Positions 6,889-14,004 of a stretch of 16,127 nt of DNA are shown here, in pieces (position 1 is the first letter of the stretch; each line of letters starts with the position of its first letter). The notes beneath the pieces were generated by a model, which had not been told where the DNA came from, made no database searches, and saw only the letters and a list, made by a program, of their open reading frames with translations. Made by a program: the position numbers and the translations under genes. Source of the stretch: 2-02-FULL-43-11-A sp964477065 (GTDB lineage Bacteria > Patescibacteriota > Microgenomatia > UBA1406 > HO2-37-13b); assembly GCA_964477065.1 (NCBI GenBank), contig CAYZCU010000022.1:1-16127 (forward strand). Direction: 5' to 3'.

Positions 6889-7552
6889 TATTAGTACCAT
6901 CTTAACGTTATTTTTGCTGATTTTTCTTCCGTCAGATGCAATGAGTTTGAATAAAGCACATAACTGGAATACTGGACGTAATTCTCACGAAATGGCAGCC
7001 AAAGCAGAACAATATCATATTGTTTCTATGGATGATAAGTATGAGAGAACCAAAGAAACGAAAGGATTACTCATAAAAAACTTCGATCTCGATCTAGATT
7101 CAAATGGAAAGGACGAAAGCGTTATGGTCACATCGTATGTAGATCTCTCAGGTAATCAGGATACTAAGGTCTATATTGATTCAAGTCCTAAGCCAGTCTT
7201 CACAGAAACTGGTTCTTTTTACGCCATGAAAACACATAAAATAGATAACTCTCCTATCTCTATTTCTGAGTTGCAACTCCAATCAGGTCAGTCTATTAAC
7301 ACTCTTTTTTACATATATCGCAAAGGAAAATTAGTAAGAGTTCCTGTTTCTACTGAGAGACCACCGTCTTGGCATGGGATCAGCAGCAGAAATAGTCCTG
7401 AATTTAAGGATATCGACAATGATGGAACTCAAGAGCTTTTGGCCTATTATAATTTTTTATCTGATGCAACCAGAAAAGTAGAAGTATATAAGTTCAACGG
7501 GAAAATTTTCAATAAAATTCAGGAATATGAAGAAGCTAATCCCGACAGATAG
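6878..7552 (+). CDS. Secreted protein with FG-GAP/calcium-loop-like motifs, unknown function
   Basis: From the ATG at 6878 the protein (224 aa) begins MISSISTILTLFLLIFLPSDA, a good signal peptide with likely cleavage after SDA. AGGAG at 6870-6874 lies just upstream (3-nt spacing), one of very few Shine-Dalgarno-like sites here; ATGs at 6860 and 6863 are in-frame alternatives but add a polar stretch before the signal. Two Asp-rich loops, DLDLDSNGKDE and DIDNDGTQE, each followed by a beta strand, resemble the calcium loops of FG-GAP/VCBS beta-propeller repeats, although two copies are too few for a propeller. The gene starts inside the 3' end of the transglycosylase gene, so the two are coupled. 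A secreted partner of a wall-cleaving enzyme could be an inhibitor, immunity protein or cofactor (inference). Codon use is AT-rich, like its neighbour. Confidence 0.78.
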   Translation: MISSISTILTLFLLIFLPSDAMSLNKAHNWNTGRNSHEMAAKAEQYHIVSMDDKYERTKETKGLLIKNFDLDLDSNGKDESVMVTSYVDLSGNQDTKVYIDSSPKPVFTETGSFYAMKTHKIDNSPISISELQLQSGQSINTLFYIYRKGKLVRVPVSTERPPSWHGISSRNSPEFKDIDNDGTQELLAYYNFLSDATRKVEVYKFNGKIFNKIQEYEEANPDR

Positions 7553-7564
7553 CTTATCTGATCT

Positions 7565-7624
7565 AATTTCAGTGATTGCTGAGGCATCACGTGGAGTATC
7601 ATCCCGAATGATCATATTTTGCAT
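7565..7624 (-). pseudogene. Remnant of a GNAT acetyltransferase gene (first 20 codons only)
   Basis: On the minus strand an ATG at 7624 encodes MQNMIIRDDTPRDASAITEI, the typical first strand and helix start of GNAT N-acetyltransferases (MIIR.ETP.D..AI.E.). The frame runs on to 7457, but everything after ITEI is antisense to the secreted-protein gene and shows no GNAT sequence (no Q/RxxGxG/A). The gene still has its own promoter, so it seems to have been cut by whatever brought in the left-hand segment. The junction lies around 7555-7565. Confidence 0.6.
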
Positions 7625-7630
7625 GGGTGA

Positions 7631-7659
7631 AGTATACCAGAATTCTTGACAAGCATGAA
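7631..7659 (-). promoter_or_regulatory. Promoter of the GNAT remnant (leaderless spacing)
   Basis: Minus strand: extended -10 TGG-TATACT (TATACT at 7636-7631) ends 6 nt before the ATG at 7624, with a weak -35 TTCATG (7659-7654) at 17 bp. It runs back-to-back with the Fic promoter. Confidence 0.5.
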
Positions 7660-7675
7660 GTGTTACGTTACACTT
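7646..7675 (+). promoter_or_regulatory. Fic-MerR promoter with palindromic operator over the -10
   Basis: TTGACA (7646-7651), a 17-bp spacer and TACACT (7669-7674) form a near-consensus promoter 9 nt before the ATG at 7684. The perfect inverted repeat AAGTGT-N6-ACACTT (7658-7675) covers the -10. A direct repeat GTTAC-GTTAC lies within it. It is well placed for repression, perhaps by the MerR-type domain of the encoded protein (inference). Confidence 0.7.
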
Positions 7676-7683
7676 AACGCTAT

Positions 7684-8673
7684 ATGACAAACATTCTGAC
7701 TACACTCGAGGAGAAGAAACAACGCCTTGATAGCTTCAGGCCTTTTTCTGTTGATCTAGTGACCAACCTCCGTGAGTGGTTTAAGATCGAGTTAACCTAC
7801 ACTTCTAATGCTATTGAGGGAAATACTCTCTCTAGAGCTGAGACAGCGTTAGTGGTAGAGAAAGGCGTGACAGTCGATGGAAAGACGCTTCAGGAGCATC
7901 TAGAGGCAGTTAACCACGCTCAAGCCTTTGATTGGGTGATGCAAAGAATTGGTACCACAAAACAGGACATTACCGAGAGTACGATCTTAGACCTGCATCA
8001 ACTTATCCTACAAAAAATAGTCGATAACCAAGCTGGAAGATACCGCACTGTACCTGTTCGGATTGCTGGATCAACCGTTATCATGCCCAATGCCATGAAG
8101 GTCCCCGAACTCATGGGTGAGTACGTCACATGGCTTCAGAAAAACACTGACCATCCATTAACAGTAGCCGTTGATGCTCACTTTAAGTTAGTGAGTATTC
8201 ATCCATTTGTCGATGGTAATGGCAGAACTGCTAGATTACTCATGAATCTTTTACTCATGCAAGTAGGCTATCCTCCTGCCATCATCCGTAAAGAAGAACG
8301 CAAACAATACATTGCAAGTATCGAAAAAGCTCAGTTAGGTGGTTCATTGGCAGACTATTACTCTTTAATGTATGAAGCAGTAAATCGATCTCTGGATATT
8401 TATCTCGAAGCTTTAGAAGGCAAAGAACAGGAGAAAGTCTTAGAAAAGAAAAATGTCCTCAAAATTGGAGAGTTGGCTGAGTTGGTTGGTGAAACCGTGC
8501 CAACTATCCGACACTGGACGAAAGAAGGATTGCTCAATGTAGCGGAGTACTCACAAGGTGGATACCAACTTTATGGTCAAGATCAAGCAGTCGTTATTAA
8601 GAAGATTAGAAAGCTACAAGAAAAAGACCGATTGACCATTGCTGAGATTAAAAAGGCCTTAGAAAAGGCTTAA
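7684..8673 (+). CDS. Fic-domain AMPylator fused to a C-terminal MerR-type DNA-binding domain
   Basis: Fic proteins transfer AMP (or another nucleotide part) from ATP to hydroxyl groups of target proteins. Residues 37-48 hold TYTSNAIEGNTL with the inhibitory-helix motif [S/T]xxxE[G/N] (S41, E45, G46), so this is a class II, self-inhibited Fic protein. The catalytic loop HPFVDGNGRTAR (173-184) is complete, with His173 and both motif arginines. The flap region before it (about 120-137, RYRTVPVRIAGS...MPNAM) is also typical. After a charged linker (246-257), residues 258-328 match a MerR helix-turn-helix and wing: LKIGELAELVGETVPTIRHW, EGLL, GGYQLYG and LTIAEIKKAL. No effector-binding domain or metal cysteines follow. 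It is a single gene, not next to a fic antitoxin. The DNA-binding half suggests autoregulation through the palindrome at 7658-7675. The target is unknown. Confidence 0.92.
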   Translation: MTNILTTLEEKKQRLDSFRPFSVDLVTNLREWFKIELTYTSNAIEGNTLSRAETALVVEKGVTVDGKTLQEHLEAVNHAQAFDWVMQRIGTTKQDITESTILDLHQLILQKIVDNQAGRYRTVPVRIAGSTVIMPNAMKVPELMGEYVTWLQKNTDHPLTVAVDAHFKLVSIHPFVDGNGRTARLLMNLLLMQVGYPPAIIRKEERKQYIASIEKAQLGGSLADYYSLMYEAVNRSLDIYLEALEGKEQEKVLEKKNVLKIGELAELVGETVPTIRHWTKEGLLNVAEYSQGGYQLYGQDQAVVIKKIRKLQEKDRLTIAEIKKALEKA

Positions 8674-8691
8674 TTGTCTCAATATAAACAT

Positions 8692-8723
8692 AAAAAACGA
8701 GCCACCAGCACGGTCTGAAGGCC
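8692..8723 (-). terminator. Possible terminator of tRNA-Ser transcript
   Basis: On the minus strand GCC...ACC-GTGCT-GGTGGC can form an interrupted stem followed by TCG and six Ts (8697-8692). The stem is weak, so this is tentative. Confidence 0.3.
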
Positions 8724-8776
8724 AATGAGATGGGTTACCAGCCCAATCCGAAGCTCTTGTATCCATTCGTACACAA

Positions 8777-8862
<86 letters not shown>

Positions 8863-8871
8863 GATGAGCTA

Positions 8872-8900
8872 ATTGTACCTCAAACCCATGCATATGCCAA
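8872..8900 (-). promoter_or_regulatory. tRNA-Ser promoter
   Basis: Minus strand: TTGGCA (8900-8895), a 17-bp spacer and TACAAT (8877-8872), 9 nt before the mature 5' end of tRNA-Ser. Confidence 0.75.
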
Positions 8901-8910
8901 GCTGATGCGA

Positions 8911-8916
8911 TATACT
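8911..8916 (+). promoter_or_regulatory. -10 element of the prenyl synthase gene (leaderless spacing)
   Basis: TATACT ends 6 nt before the ATG at 8923. No good -35 is seen at 17 bp. The tRNA-Ser promoter on the other strand lies only 11 bp away, so the two are divergent and close-packed. Confidence 0.55.
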
Positions 8917-8922
8917 AGTCAC

Positions 8923-9954
8923 ATGTCATTTGCACAGTACCATCAGCAGAACAAATCCAAGCTTCAGGAATACATGAATACATTCCTCAGCCATAAAGTG
9001 GAAAATACCCATCTCCCTCTTGCAAACACAGCGTTTGCACGACTGCGAGATTTTGCGGTTCGGGGGAAACTATTGCGCGGTGGGTTTGTCATGTTTGCAC
9101 ATGAGATGTTTGCTGACACTGATGGCGAGGATGTCCTGCGTGTTGCAACAGCTATGGAGCTGAGCCAATCAGCCGTCTTGATCCATGATGATATTATGGA
9201 CAATGATCGCACACGACGGGGGCATCCTTCACTTTATGCGCAATATGAAGAAGATGCGCACGCCTCTTCACGTGAGAATGCACAAGAGTATGGGAAGTCA
9301 ATGGGGCTTGTGGTGGGGGATATCGGCTTGTTTTTGCCTTATGAGTTACTTGGAGATGTGGTTGCGACGGCTGAGATCAAAGCTAACATCATGATCGTCT
9401 ATTCACATGTCATGACGGATCTCGGGATAGGCCAGATGTTGGATTATGAATATGCCACGTCAGATAGCGAACAAACAGCAGAGGAAATTCAAGCCATGTA
9501 TGCGTTGAAAACAGGGAGCTATACTTTTACGTTGCCATTTGTGCTTGGGGCATTGCTTGCAGGTGCAGCGCAACAGGACATTGATCTCTTGAAAAAAATT
9601 ACCTATCATCTTGGGATCGTCTTTCAAATCAAAGATGATGAGCTTGATTTATATGGTGATTTTGAAAGAATTGGCAAGCCTCAAGGATCTGATATTCAAG
9701 AAGGCAAAAAGACACTTATTCGATCTGCACTTTCTGAGGTTTTAACGGCAGACGAATTAGCACAACTACCATCAAGACCTATCACAGAGGTCCAGGCTCT
9801 CATTGAAACGCACGGGATCAAAGAGAAGCTTGATGTCCAAGTGGCAGATCATTCTCGCCAAGCCCGTGATCATGTCGCTCAGTTGCAGATAGCAGATAGG
9901 TTTAAGGAGCTTTTTGTAGACCTTATTGACTACAACGAAACACGCAATAGATAA
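8923..9954 (+). CDS. Polyprenyl (geranylgeranyl-type) diphosphate synthase
   Basis: This trans-isoprenyl synthase condenses isopentenyl diphosphate with allylic diphosphates to make the chains used for lipids and wall carriers. GKLLRGGF (48-55) stands for the usual GKRxRP region. The first Asp-rich motif is HDDIMDND (88-95, D89/D90/D93), followed by RTRRGHPS; the second is QIKDDELDLYGD (235-246, D238/D239/D242), followed by GKPQGSDIQEGKKT. The length of 343 aa is usual. The fifth residue before the first motif is Ala84, a small residue, suggesting a C20 or longer product (inference). I chose ATG 8923 because upstream in-frame sequence is antisense to tRNA-Ser and because TATACT lies 6 nt before. 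The stop overlaps the next start (TAATG), so it is coupled to the MutY-like gene. Confidence 0.93.
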   Translation: MSFAQYHQQNKSKLQEYMNTFLSHKVENTHLPLANTAFARLRDFAVRGKLLRGGFVMFAHEMFADTDGEDVLRVATAMELSQSAVLIHDDIMDNDRTRRGHPSLYAQYEEDAHASSRENAQEYGKSMGLVVGDIGLFLPYELLGDVVATAEIKANIMIVYSHVMTDLGIGQMLDYEYATSDSEQTAEEIQAMYALKTGSYTFTLPFVLGALLAGAAQQDIDLLKKITYHLGIVFQIKDDELDLYGDFERIGKPQGSDIQEGKKTLIRSALSEVLTADELAQLPSRPITEVQALIETHGIKEKLDVQVADHSRQARDHVAQLQIADRFKELFVDLIDYNETRNR

Positions 9955-10787
9955 TGACGTCACTGAGCTCTAAAACTATTCAAGATTTCACTGCTCGCCT
10001 CAAAGCCACTGGGGCCAAGCTATATCGGCCTATGCCTTGGCGCGAGGATGTAGACCCATACTACGTATTTGTATCTGAAGTTATGCTTCAGCAAACACAA
10101 GTGGATCGTGTGATCCCGAAGTTTGAAGAGTTTATGCACGCTTTTCCAACTATAGCAGTATTAGCGGAGGCTACCTTTCCTGAGGTCCTCGCACACTGGT
10201 CTGGTTTGGGCTATAACCGCCGGGCGTTGTGGCTTCATGAGTCTGCAAAAACTATTCTAGACACGTATGCTGGGATAGTGCCAGCTGATGTTGTGGCACT
10301 ATCTACTCTCAAAGGTATTGGTCCAAATACCGCATCCGCCATCTGTGTGTATGCTTTTCAACAGCCCCACGTCTTTATAGAAACAAATGTTCGGACTGTT
10401 TTTATCCATGAATTTTTTTCAGACCGAGACGATGTCCATGATGATGAGATTCGGGCATTGGTTGAGCAGACACTTGACAGGGATCATCCTCGTGAATGGT
10501 ATTGGGCGGTTATGGATTATGGAACATCATTAAAAAAATCACAGGGTAATCCATCGCGTAAAAGTGCTCACCATACAGTGCAGTCACGATTTGAAGGATC
10601 GCGAAGACAGGTTCGAGGGCAGATTTTGAAGACGCTGTTAGTCGATGGGACGGGGACATCTGAGCATATGAGTACTTTGCTTGAAAAAGACACGCAGACA
10701 ATGAATGAGATTCTCAGTGAAATGGAGCGCGATGGATTGATTGTTCGTGATGCTCCCTCTGAAAATACGTATCGTCTACGCACCTAG
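9954..10787 (+). CDS. MutY-like DNA glycosylase without Fe-S cluster, with C-terminal winged helix
   Basis: MutY removes adenine mispaired with 8-oxoG. The fold is clear: MPWRED (27-32), SEVMLQQTQVDRVIPKF (41-57, with the Glu42 equivalent of E. coli Glu37), WSGLGYNRRALWLHE (82-96), and helix-hairpin-helix LKGIGPNTASAI (119-130). Three departures stand out. The catalytic Asp (E. coli Asp138 in LDGNVKR) is Glu143 in FIETNVRTVF. The four-cysteine Fe-S cluster loop is absent; the whole protein has one Cys (131), and the region after WAVMDYG reads TSLKKSQGNPSRKSAHH. The C terminus (about 222-277, ILKTLL...MNEILSEMERDGLIV...YRL) looks like a winged helix rather than the NUDIX-like 8-oxoG reader. 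Substrate may therefore differ from MutY. The start codon overlaps the prenyl synthase stop by one base. It converges with the polymerase gene, leaving 10 bp. Confidence 0.88.
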   Translation: MTSLSSKTIQDFTARLKATGAKLYRPMPWREDVDPYYVFVSEVMLQQTQVDRVIPKFEEFMHAFPTIAVLAEATFPEVLAHWSGLGYNRRALWLHESAKTILDTYAGIVPADVVALSTLKGIGPNTASAICVYAFQQPHVFIETNVRTVFIHEFFSDRDDVHDDEIRALVEQTLDRDHPREWYWAVMDYGTSLKKSQGNPSRKSAHHTVQSRFEGSRRQVRGQILKTLLVDGTGTSEHMSTLLEKDTQTMNEILSEMERDGLIVRDAPSENTYRLRT

Positions 10788-10797
10788 TGTGTATGTT

Positions 10798-11985
10798 CTA
10801 ACTCAATTCCATGCTTTTTAAAAGAAGTCTTTTTGATCGGGGTGATTTTTCATAAAGATCTGATCCAAAGCGAAAAGCATGTGTCTCATAGAGGGGATAC
10901 AGTTTTGCAAGTCGCTCTTCGATTTTATTTCCAGATCCAAAAAGATCCTGTTGATACGAAGATTCCTGTTGAAAATCAGACAACGTACACCCTGTCGCTC
11001 GATAGAGCGTATGGGGCTTATATATGGTATAAAAAGCCTTGCGTATATCAGCTCGGATAAGAAAAGGAAATTGTACAGAAGCAGGGAGCTTGATGGTTGC
11101 TGTCGCATACGTAAATTTTTGTGTTTTAAGAAAAATATCAATTTTTTTGACGCGATAGCTATAGCGACGGGCTTTCACAAAGGCTTTCTCAACATGATGA
11201 AGCATTCGTGAGAGCAAAAGAATCGGATCTGTTGTCCCCGGTACGACTGTTCCTGTTTTTTGAATTGACTGATACGTATTTTTGTGCCCAATAGCTAACC
11301 CGTGTATCGGTCTGCCATGAAGCTCATGCCATGTCTCCAAGACTGTTTTATTGAAATGTGACATGATAAAGGAATCACTTTGTTGGATCAAATCATATGC
11401 CGTTTTGATACCCAGCAATTGTAAGCGCTTTGTGAGCTGATGGCCGATCCCCCACACATCCCCAATCGCCGTCGTGCGCAGGTACGCCAACCTATTGGTA
11501 TCGTCGATTTTCAGAAAGCCTGCGGGCTTGAGTGCATTGGAGGCGATTTTTGCTAACGTTTTCGTCTCTGCTATGCCAACTGAGACGGTGATGCCAAGTG
11601 ATTTTTCAATGGTGTCTTTAAGCTGGTGGGCAATGTGCTCATATGTTGTGTGATAGGCTCTATCAAGGCCTGTCACCTCCATGAAAACCTCATCTATTGA
11701 ATAGCGTTCGACAGAGGGGGTGATTTTTTCAGCATACGTGACCATTTTATTTGAAAAAACTTGATATGCTCGATAGTCTGATGTCACAAGTAAAAGTTCA
11801 GGGCAGATCTGCTTTGCCTCAAAAGCTCGCATACCTCGCTTTACTCCTCGAGCCTTTGCTTCATATGAAAGAGCGGTGATCATGCCTCTTTCTTGGCCTA
11901 TCGCAACAGGTTTTCCACGCGCGCATGCGTGCATGGCTTGGTATACGGATGCAAAAAAAGCATCGCCGTCGATATGGATTAACAT
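10798..11985 (-). CDS. Y-family DNA polymerase (DinB/UmuC type), SOS-controlled
   Basis: This is an error-prone translesion polymerase of 395 aa. The palm begins HIDGDAFFAS (4-13; metal Asp6, steric-gate aromatic at 10-11). YSIDEVFME (95-103) gives the second acidic pair D98/E99. SVGIAETKTLAKIASNALKPAG (135-156) is the usual fingers/palm segment. DVWGIGHQLTKRLQLLGI is the thumb HhH, and a little-finger domain follows. QQDLF (345-349) fits the sliding-clamp-binding motif, after which comes a basic tail. I chose ATG 11985 because homology starts exactly there; in-frame upstream sequence runs through the promoter. No Shine-Dalgarno site is present, and the leader is about 55 nt. DinB and UmuC cannot be told apart with certainty here, so no symbol is given. 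Confidence 0.93.
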   Translation of the reverse strand: MLIHIDGDAFFASVYQAMHACARGKPVAIGQERGMITALSYEAKARGVKRGMRAFEAKQICPELLLVTSDYRAYQVFSNKMVTYAEKITPSVERYSIDEVFMEVTGLDRAYHTTYEHIAHQLKDTIEKSLGITVSVGIAETKTLAKIASNALKPAGFLKIDDTNRLAYLRTTAIGDVWGIGHQLTKRLQLLGIKTAYDLIQQSDSFIMSHFNKTVLETWHELHGRPIHGLAIGHKNTYQSIQKTGTVVPGTTDPILLLSRMLHHVEKAFVKARRYSYRVKKIDIFLKTQKFTYATATIKLPASVQFPFLIRADIRKAFYTIYKPHTLYRATGCTLSDFQQESSYQQDLFGSGNKIEERLAKLYPLYETHAFRFGSDLYEKSPRSKRLLLKSMELS

Positions 11986-12046
11986 CGGGTGTGCAACATC
12001 GGGGAGCCTATAACATAAAATGAGCTGGATCCGTGATGTTGAAATG

Positions 12047-12075
12047 AGTATAGTGAACAAATGTTCACAAAGCAA
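12047..12075 (-). promoter_or_regulatory. SOS promoter of the polymerase with LexA-type box in the spacer
   Basis: Minus strand: TTGCTT (12075-12070), exactly 17 bp, TATACT (12052-12047). The spacer is filled by the perfect palindrome GTGAACAAATGTTCAC (12053-12068, plus strand), which contains GAAC-N4-GTTC, the LexA box of Gram-positive type. A bound repressor would block polymerase access directly. The regulated gene is a translesion polymerase, a standard SOS target. Confidence 0.85.
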
Positions 12076-12111
12076 GGAGTTCAAAACAGATGAATCTGGC
12101 AAATCGAATGC

Positions 12112-12117
12112 TATAAT
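12112..12117 (+). promoter_or_regulatory. Extended -10 of the 12123 gene (leaderless spacing)
   Basis: TGC-TATAAT, a consensus extended -10, ends 5 nt before the ATG at 12123. No clear -35 is seen; the extended -10 may compensate. Confidence 0.6.
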
Positions 12118-12122
12118 ACAGG

Positions 12123-12494
12123 ATGCTACATCCCGAAGTTTGTGAAGAATGTCTCCAACGGGTCTCATGTGCAATGAAAGGATCTCCGAGATTGCCTCAA
12201 GGTCAAGCTCCCCACGAAATACACAGAGAGACAAACACAAACTGCTTTTATTATCTATGCATGTTGGGTGATGTAGCTGCCAGGAGCGCCCTACGAAAGG
12301 GGACACAGTATGGAGGTCTTATTCCATTTGGCACGAGGGATAAGCCACATGAATCTGGAGTGGGGCGGTACATAGCTGGCGAAAAAGCTGGTAAAAAAGA
12401 ATATGAGTATGGTGCCGTATATGTCGTTGATCCTGCAACTGGCGCATATGTTCAGGTCAAAAGAGGAGTACATGTCAACCAGCCACGTCATTGA
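12123..12494 (+). CDS. Small cysteine-bearing protein of unknown function (123 aa)
   Basis: I do not recognise this protein. The N terminus has CEEC (C7, C10) and C16, then C41 and C46 in NCFYYLC, so a zinc site is possible. The C-terminal third is polar with aromatic residues (YEYGAVYVVDPATGAYVQVKRG), like a short beta sheet. A consensus -10 lies 5 nt before the ATG, which supports a real, leaderless gene. It is divergent from the SOS-controlled polymerase; the LexA-type box lies about 50 bp upstream of this -10 and may or may not affect it. It is the only gene here that ends in TGA. Confidence 0.6.
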   Translation: MLHPEVCEECLQRVSCAMKGSPRLPQGQAPHEIHRETNTNCFYYLCMLGDVAARSALRKGTQYGGLIPFGTRDKPHESGVGRYIAGEKAGKKEYEYGAVYVVDPATGAYVQVKRGVHVNQPRH

Positions 12495-12549
12495 TATACT
12501 ACGCTTTATTTACTCTCATGTATTTAAGCATGATCGTATGCCAGGCTGG

Positions 12550-12555
12550 TATACT
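12550..12555 (+). promoter_or_regulatory. Extended -10 before the 12563 start (leaderless spacing)
   Basis: TGG-TATACT ends 7 nt before the ATG at 12563. This decides the start chosen for the following gene; no good -35 is visible. Confidence 0.45.
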
Positions 12556-12562
12556 TTTTTAT

Positions 12563-13999
12563 ATGGATTCTTCAGAGAAACTAGATTCAATTATTGCTGA
12601 GAAATCTACTCCAGCTCAAAGTGATAGTGGGCCAGTTGTTACTACAATTACTTCTGAACAAGGAGATCAAGCAACAGATATCTCCGAACTAATGCTTGCC
12701 TCTGTTCGCGATGAGCTCGCAGAATATCTACCAGACATGGACAAAGGGAAAGAAGTTGTTGAGACAAAGCCTATCGATGTAGCTGATATTATGATAGGAG
12801 AGGGTGTTTATTTCGTACATGGACTATCAAAGCTCGACGTTCCATCTGCTAATACAATATTAAAGGCTGGCACGGATTGGAAAAGAAAACTAAGCATAGC
12901 TGTATTTCTTCATCCCACATTATCATGTTCAAGTTTAGGAGAAAATAGTACGGTAGAAAATATGTGGGCGAAAATTGGGATATTGATTAACGGAGGGGAA
13001 ATTGAATCAGTTGCTGAAATTGATAGTAGCACACAGGCAACAGCATTAAATCAACGTGGCAAAAGATCTGGCGATCTTCATATACCTAATCGAGAGGAAG
13101 TTATATCTACCGTTAGGAAAAGCCATATAGCAATAGAAGATGCTCCTACACAACAAACATATAATGAAATTACCGTTGCTAACGGGAGTATTGCAGGATT
13201 TTATGTATCGCTTGATTCGCAAATTCTAGATGACAGTATTGCTGGCAGTTACCCTTCACATCAGTCTATACATGATTGGGTAGAAGATGTGCTTCAGATG
13301 CCTGTATATGTTCATGTTGGAAGTACATTTTCAGTAGCTCACTACAACGAGGAAACTTGCCAATACGAACCGGTTGCAGATATACAGCTAGATCCAGGAA
13401 CTCTAGCAGATAGCCCCCCATACAAGCCAGGACAAAGTGTTATGGATACTGAAATCAATAGTTTAATGAAAAATCCACCATTTAAAGAGTTTACCAGTGG
13501 ACTCAAGGAAATGAGTTGTGCACGTAGTTATGGGTATGGAGCTGAGATGTATCAAGTATTCAGAAGTCTAGCAACTATTGATCCGGATAAACTACCAAAA
13601 GTCTTGAAAATTAAAACAGGAAGATACGAATTCTCTGAATCATTTTTTCTAACTGGTAATGGTGCAAATCCAGTAGAAGATTATTTTAATAGAATGACTT
13701 TTCTTGTCGAATTTAATCAATCGATGAGGGATAGACTGAATGGTGAAGGTAGAACAAGACAAGCCAGCGATGTTGCAGAAGAACTGCGAAATCTTGTATT
13801 CCACATGTATGGATTTGCAGATCAGGCTCTACAGTCTGGAGACCAAAAATCTGCAGATTTAGTAAAAAATTTAGCAATGTCAGTATTAACAAAGGATGAT
13901 GCCCAAGCTCTAATTGCAAGACGTGTTGGCGAAGATGGCAAAGTTATAATGAACGCGCATGATCTAGACGAACTATCTACAGCTCCTTTGAATGATTAG
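12563..13999 (+). CDS. Orphan protein, about 478 aa, unknown function
   Basis: I cannot assign a family. From ATG 12563 the protein starts with a low-complexity Ser/Thr/Glu-rich stretch (about 1-90). A folded region (about 90-260) follows: VYFVHGL, then a helix with ANTILKAGTDWKRK, SIAVFLHPTLSCSS, AKIGILINGGEIES, and YNEITVANGSIAGFYVSLD. A separate C-terminal part (about 300-478) is mostly helical. The order His in a strand, helix ending ILxxG, later Glu in a strand is loosely like ADP-ribosyltransferase folds, but this is weak inference. The frame is open back to TTG 12491 (with ATG 12518), which would add a hydrophobic N terminus (ALFTLMYLSMIVCQAGILF); if used, it would be a membrane anchor. 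I prefer 12563 for its extended -10. Arginine codons are mostly AGA, suggesting an accessory origin. Confidence 0.7.
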   Translation: MDSSEKLDSIIAEKSTPAQSDSGPVVTTITSEQGDQATDISELMLASVRDELAEYLPDMDKGKEVVETKPIDVADIMIGEGVYFVHGLSKLDVPSANTILKAGTDWKRKLSIAVFLHPTLSCSSLGENSTVENMWAKIGILINGGEIESVAEIDSSTQATALNQRGKRSGDLHIPNREEVISTVRKSHIAIEDAPTQQTYNEITVANGSIAGFYVSLDSQILDDSIAGSYPSHQSIHDWVEDVLQMPVYVHVGSTFSVAHYNEETCQYEPVADIQLDPGTLADSPPYKPGQSVMDTEINSLMKNPPFKEFTSGLKEMSCARSYGYGAEMYQVFRSLATIDPDKLPKVLKIKTGRYEFSESFFLTGNGANPVEDYFNRMTFLVEFNQSMRDRLNGEGRTRQASDVAEELRNLVFHMYGFADQALQSGDQKSADLVKNLAMSVLTKDDAQALIARRVGEDGKVIMNAHDLDELSTAPLND

Positions 14000-14004
14000 A
14001 TATG

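Noticed and set aside
11986..12306. Upstream extension of the Y-family polymerase
   Set aside because: It passes through the SOS promoter and operator; homology starts at Met in MLIHIDGDAFF.
12472..12600. Small frame with GAGGAG three bases before its ATG
   Set aside because: The spacing is too short, it has no recognisable features, and it overlaps the orphan gene in another frame along most of its length.
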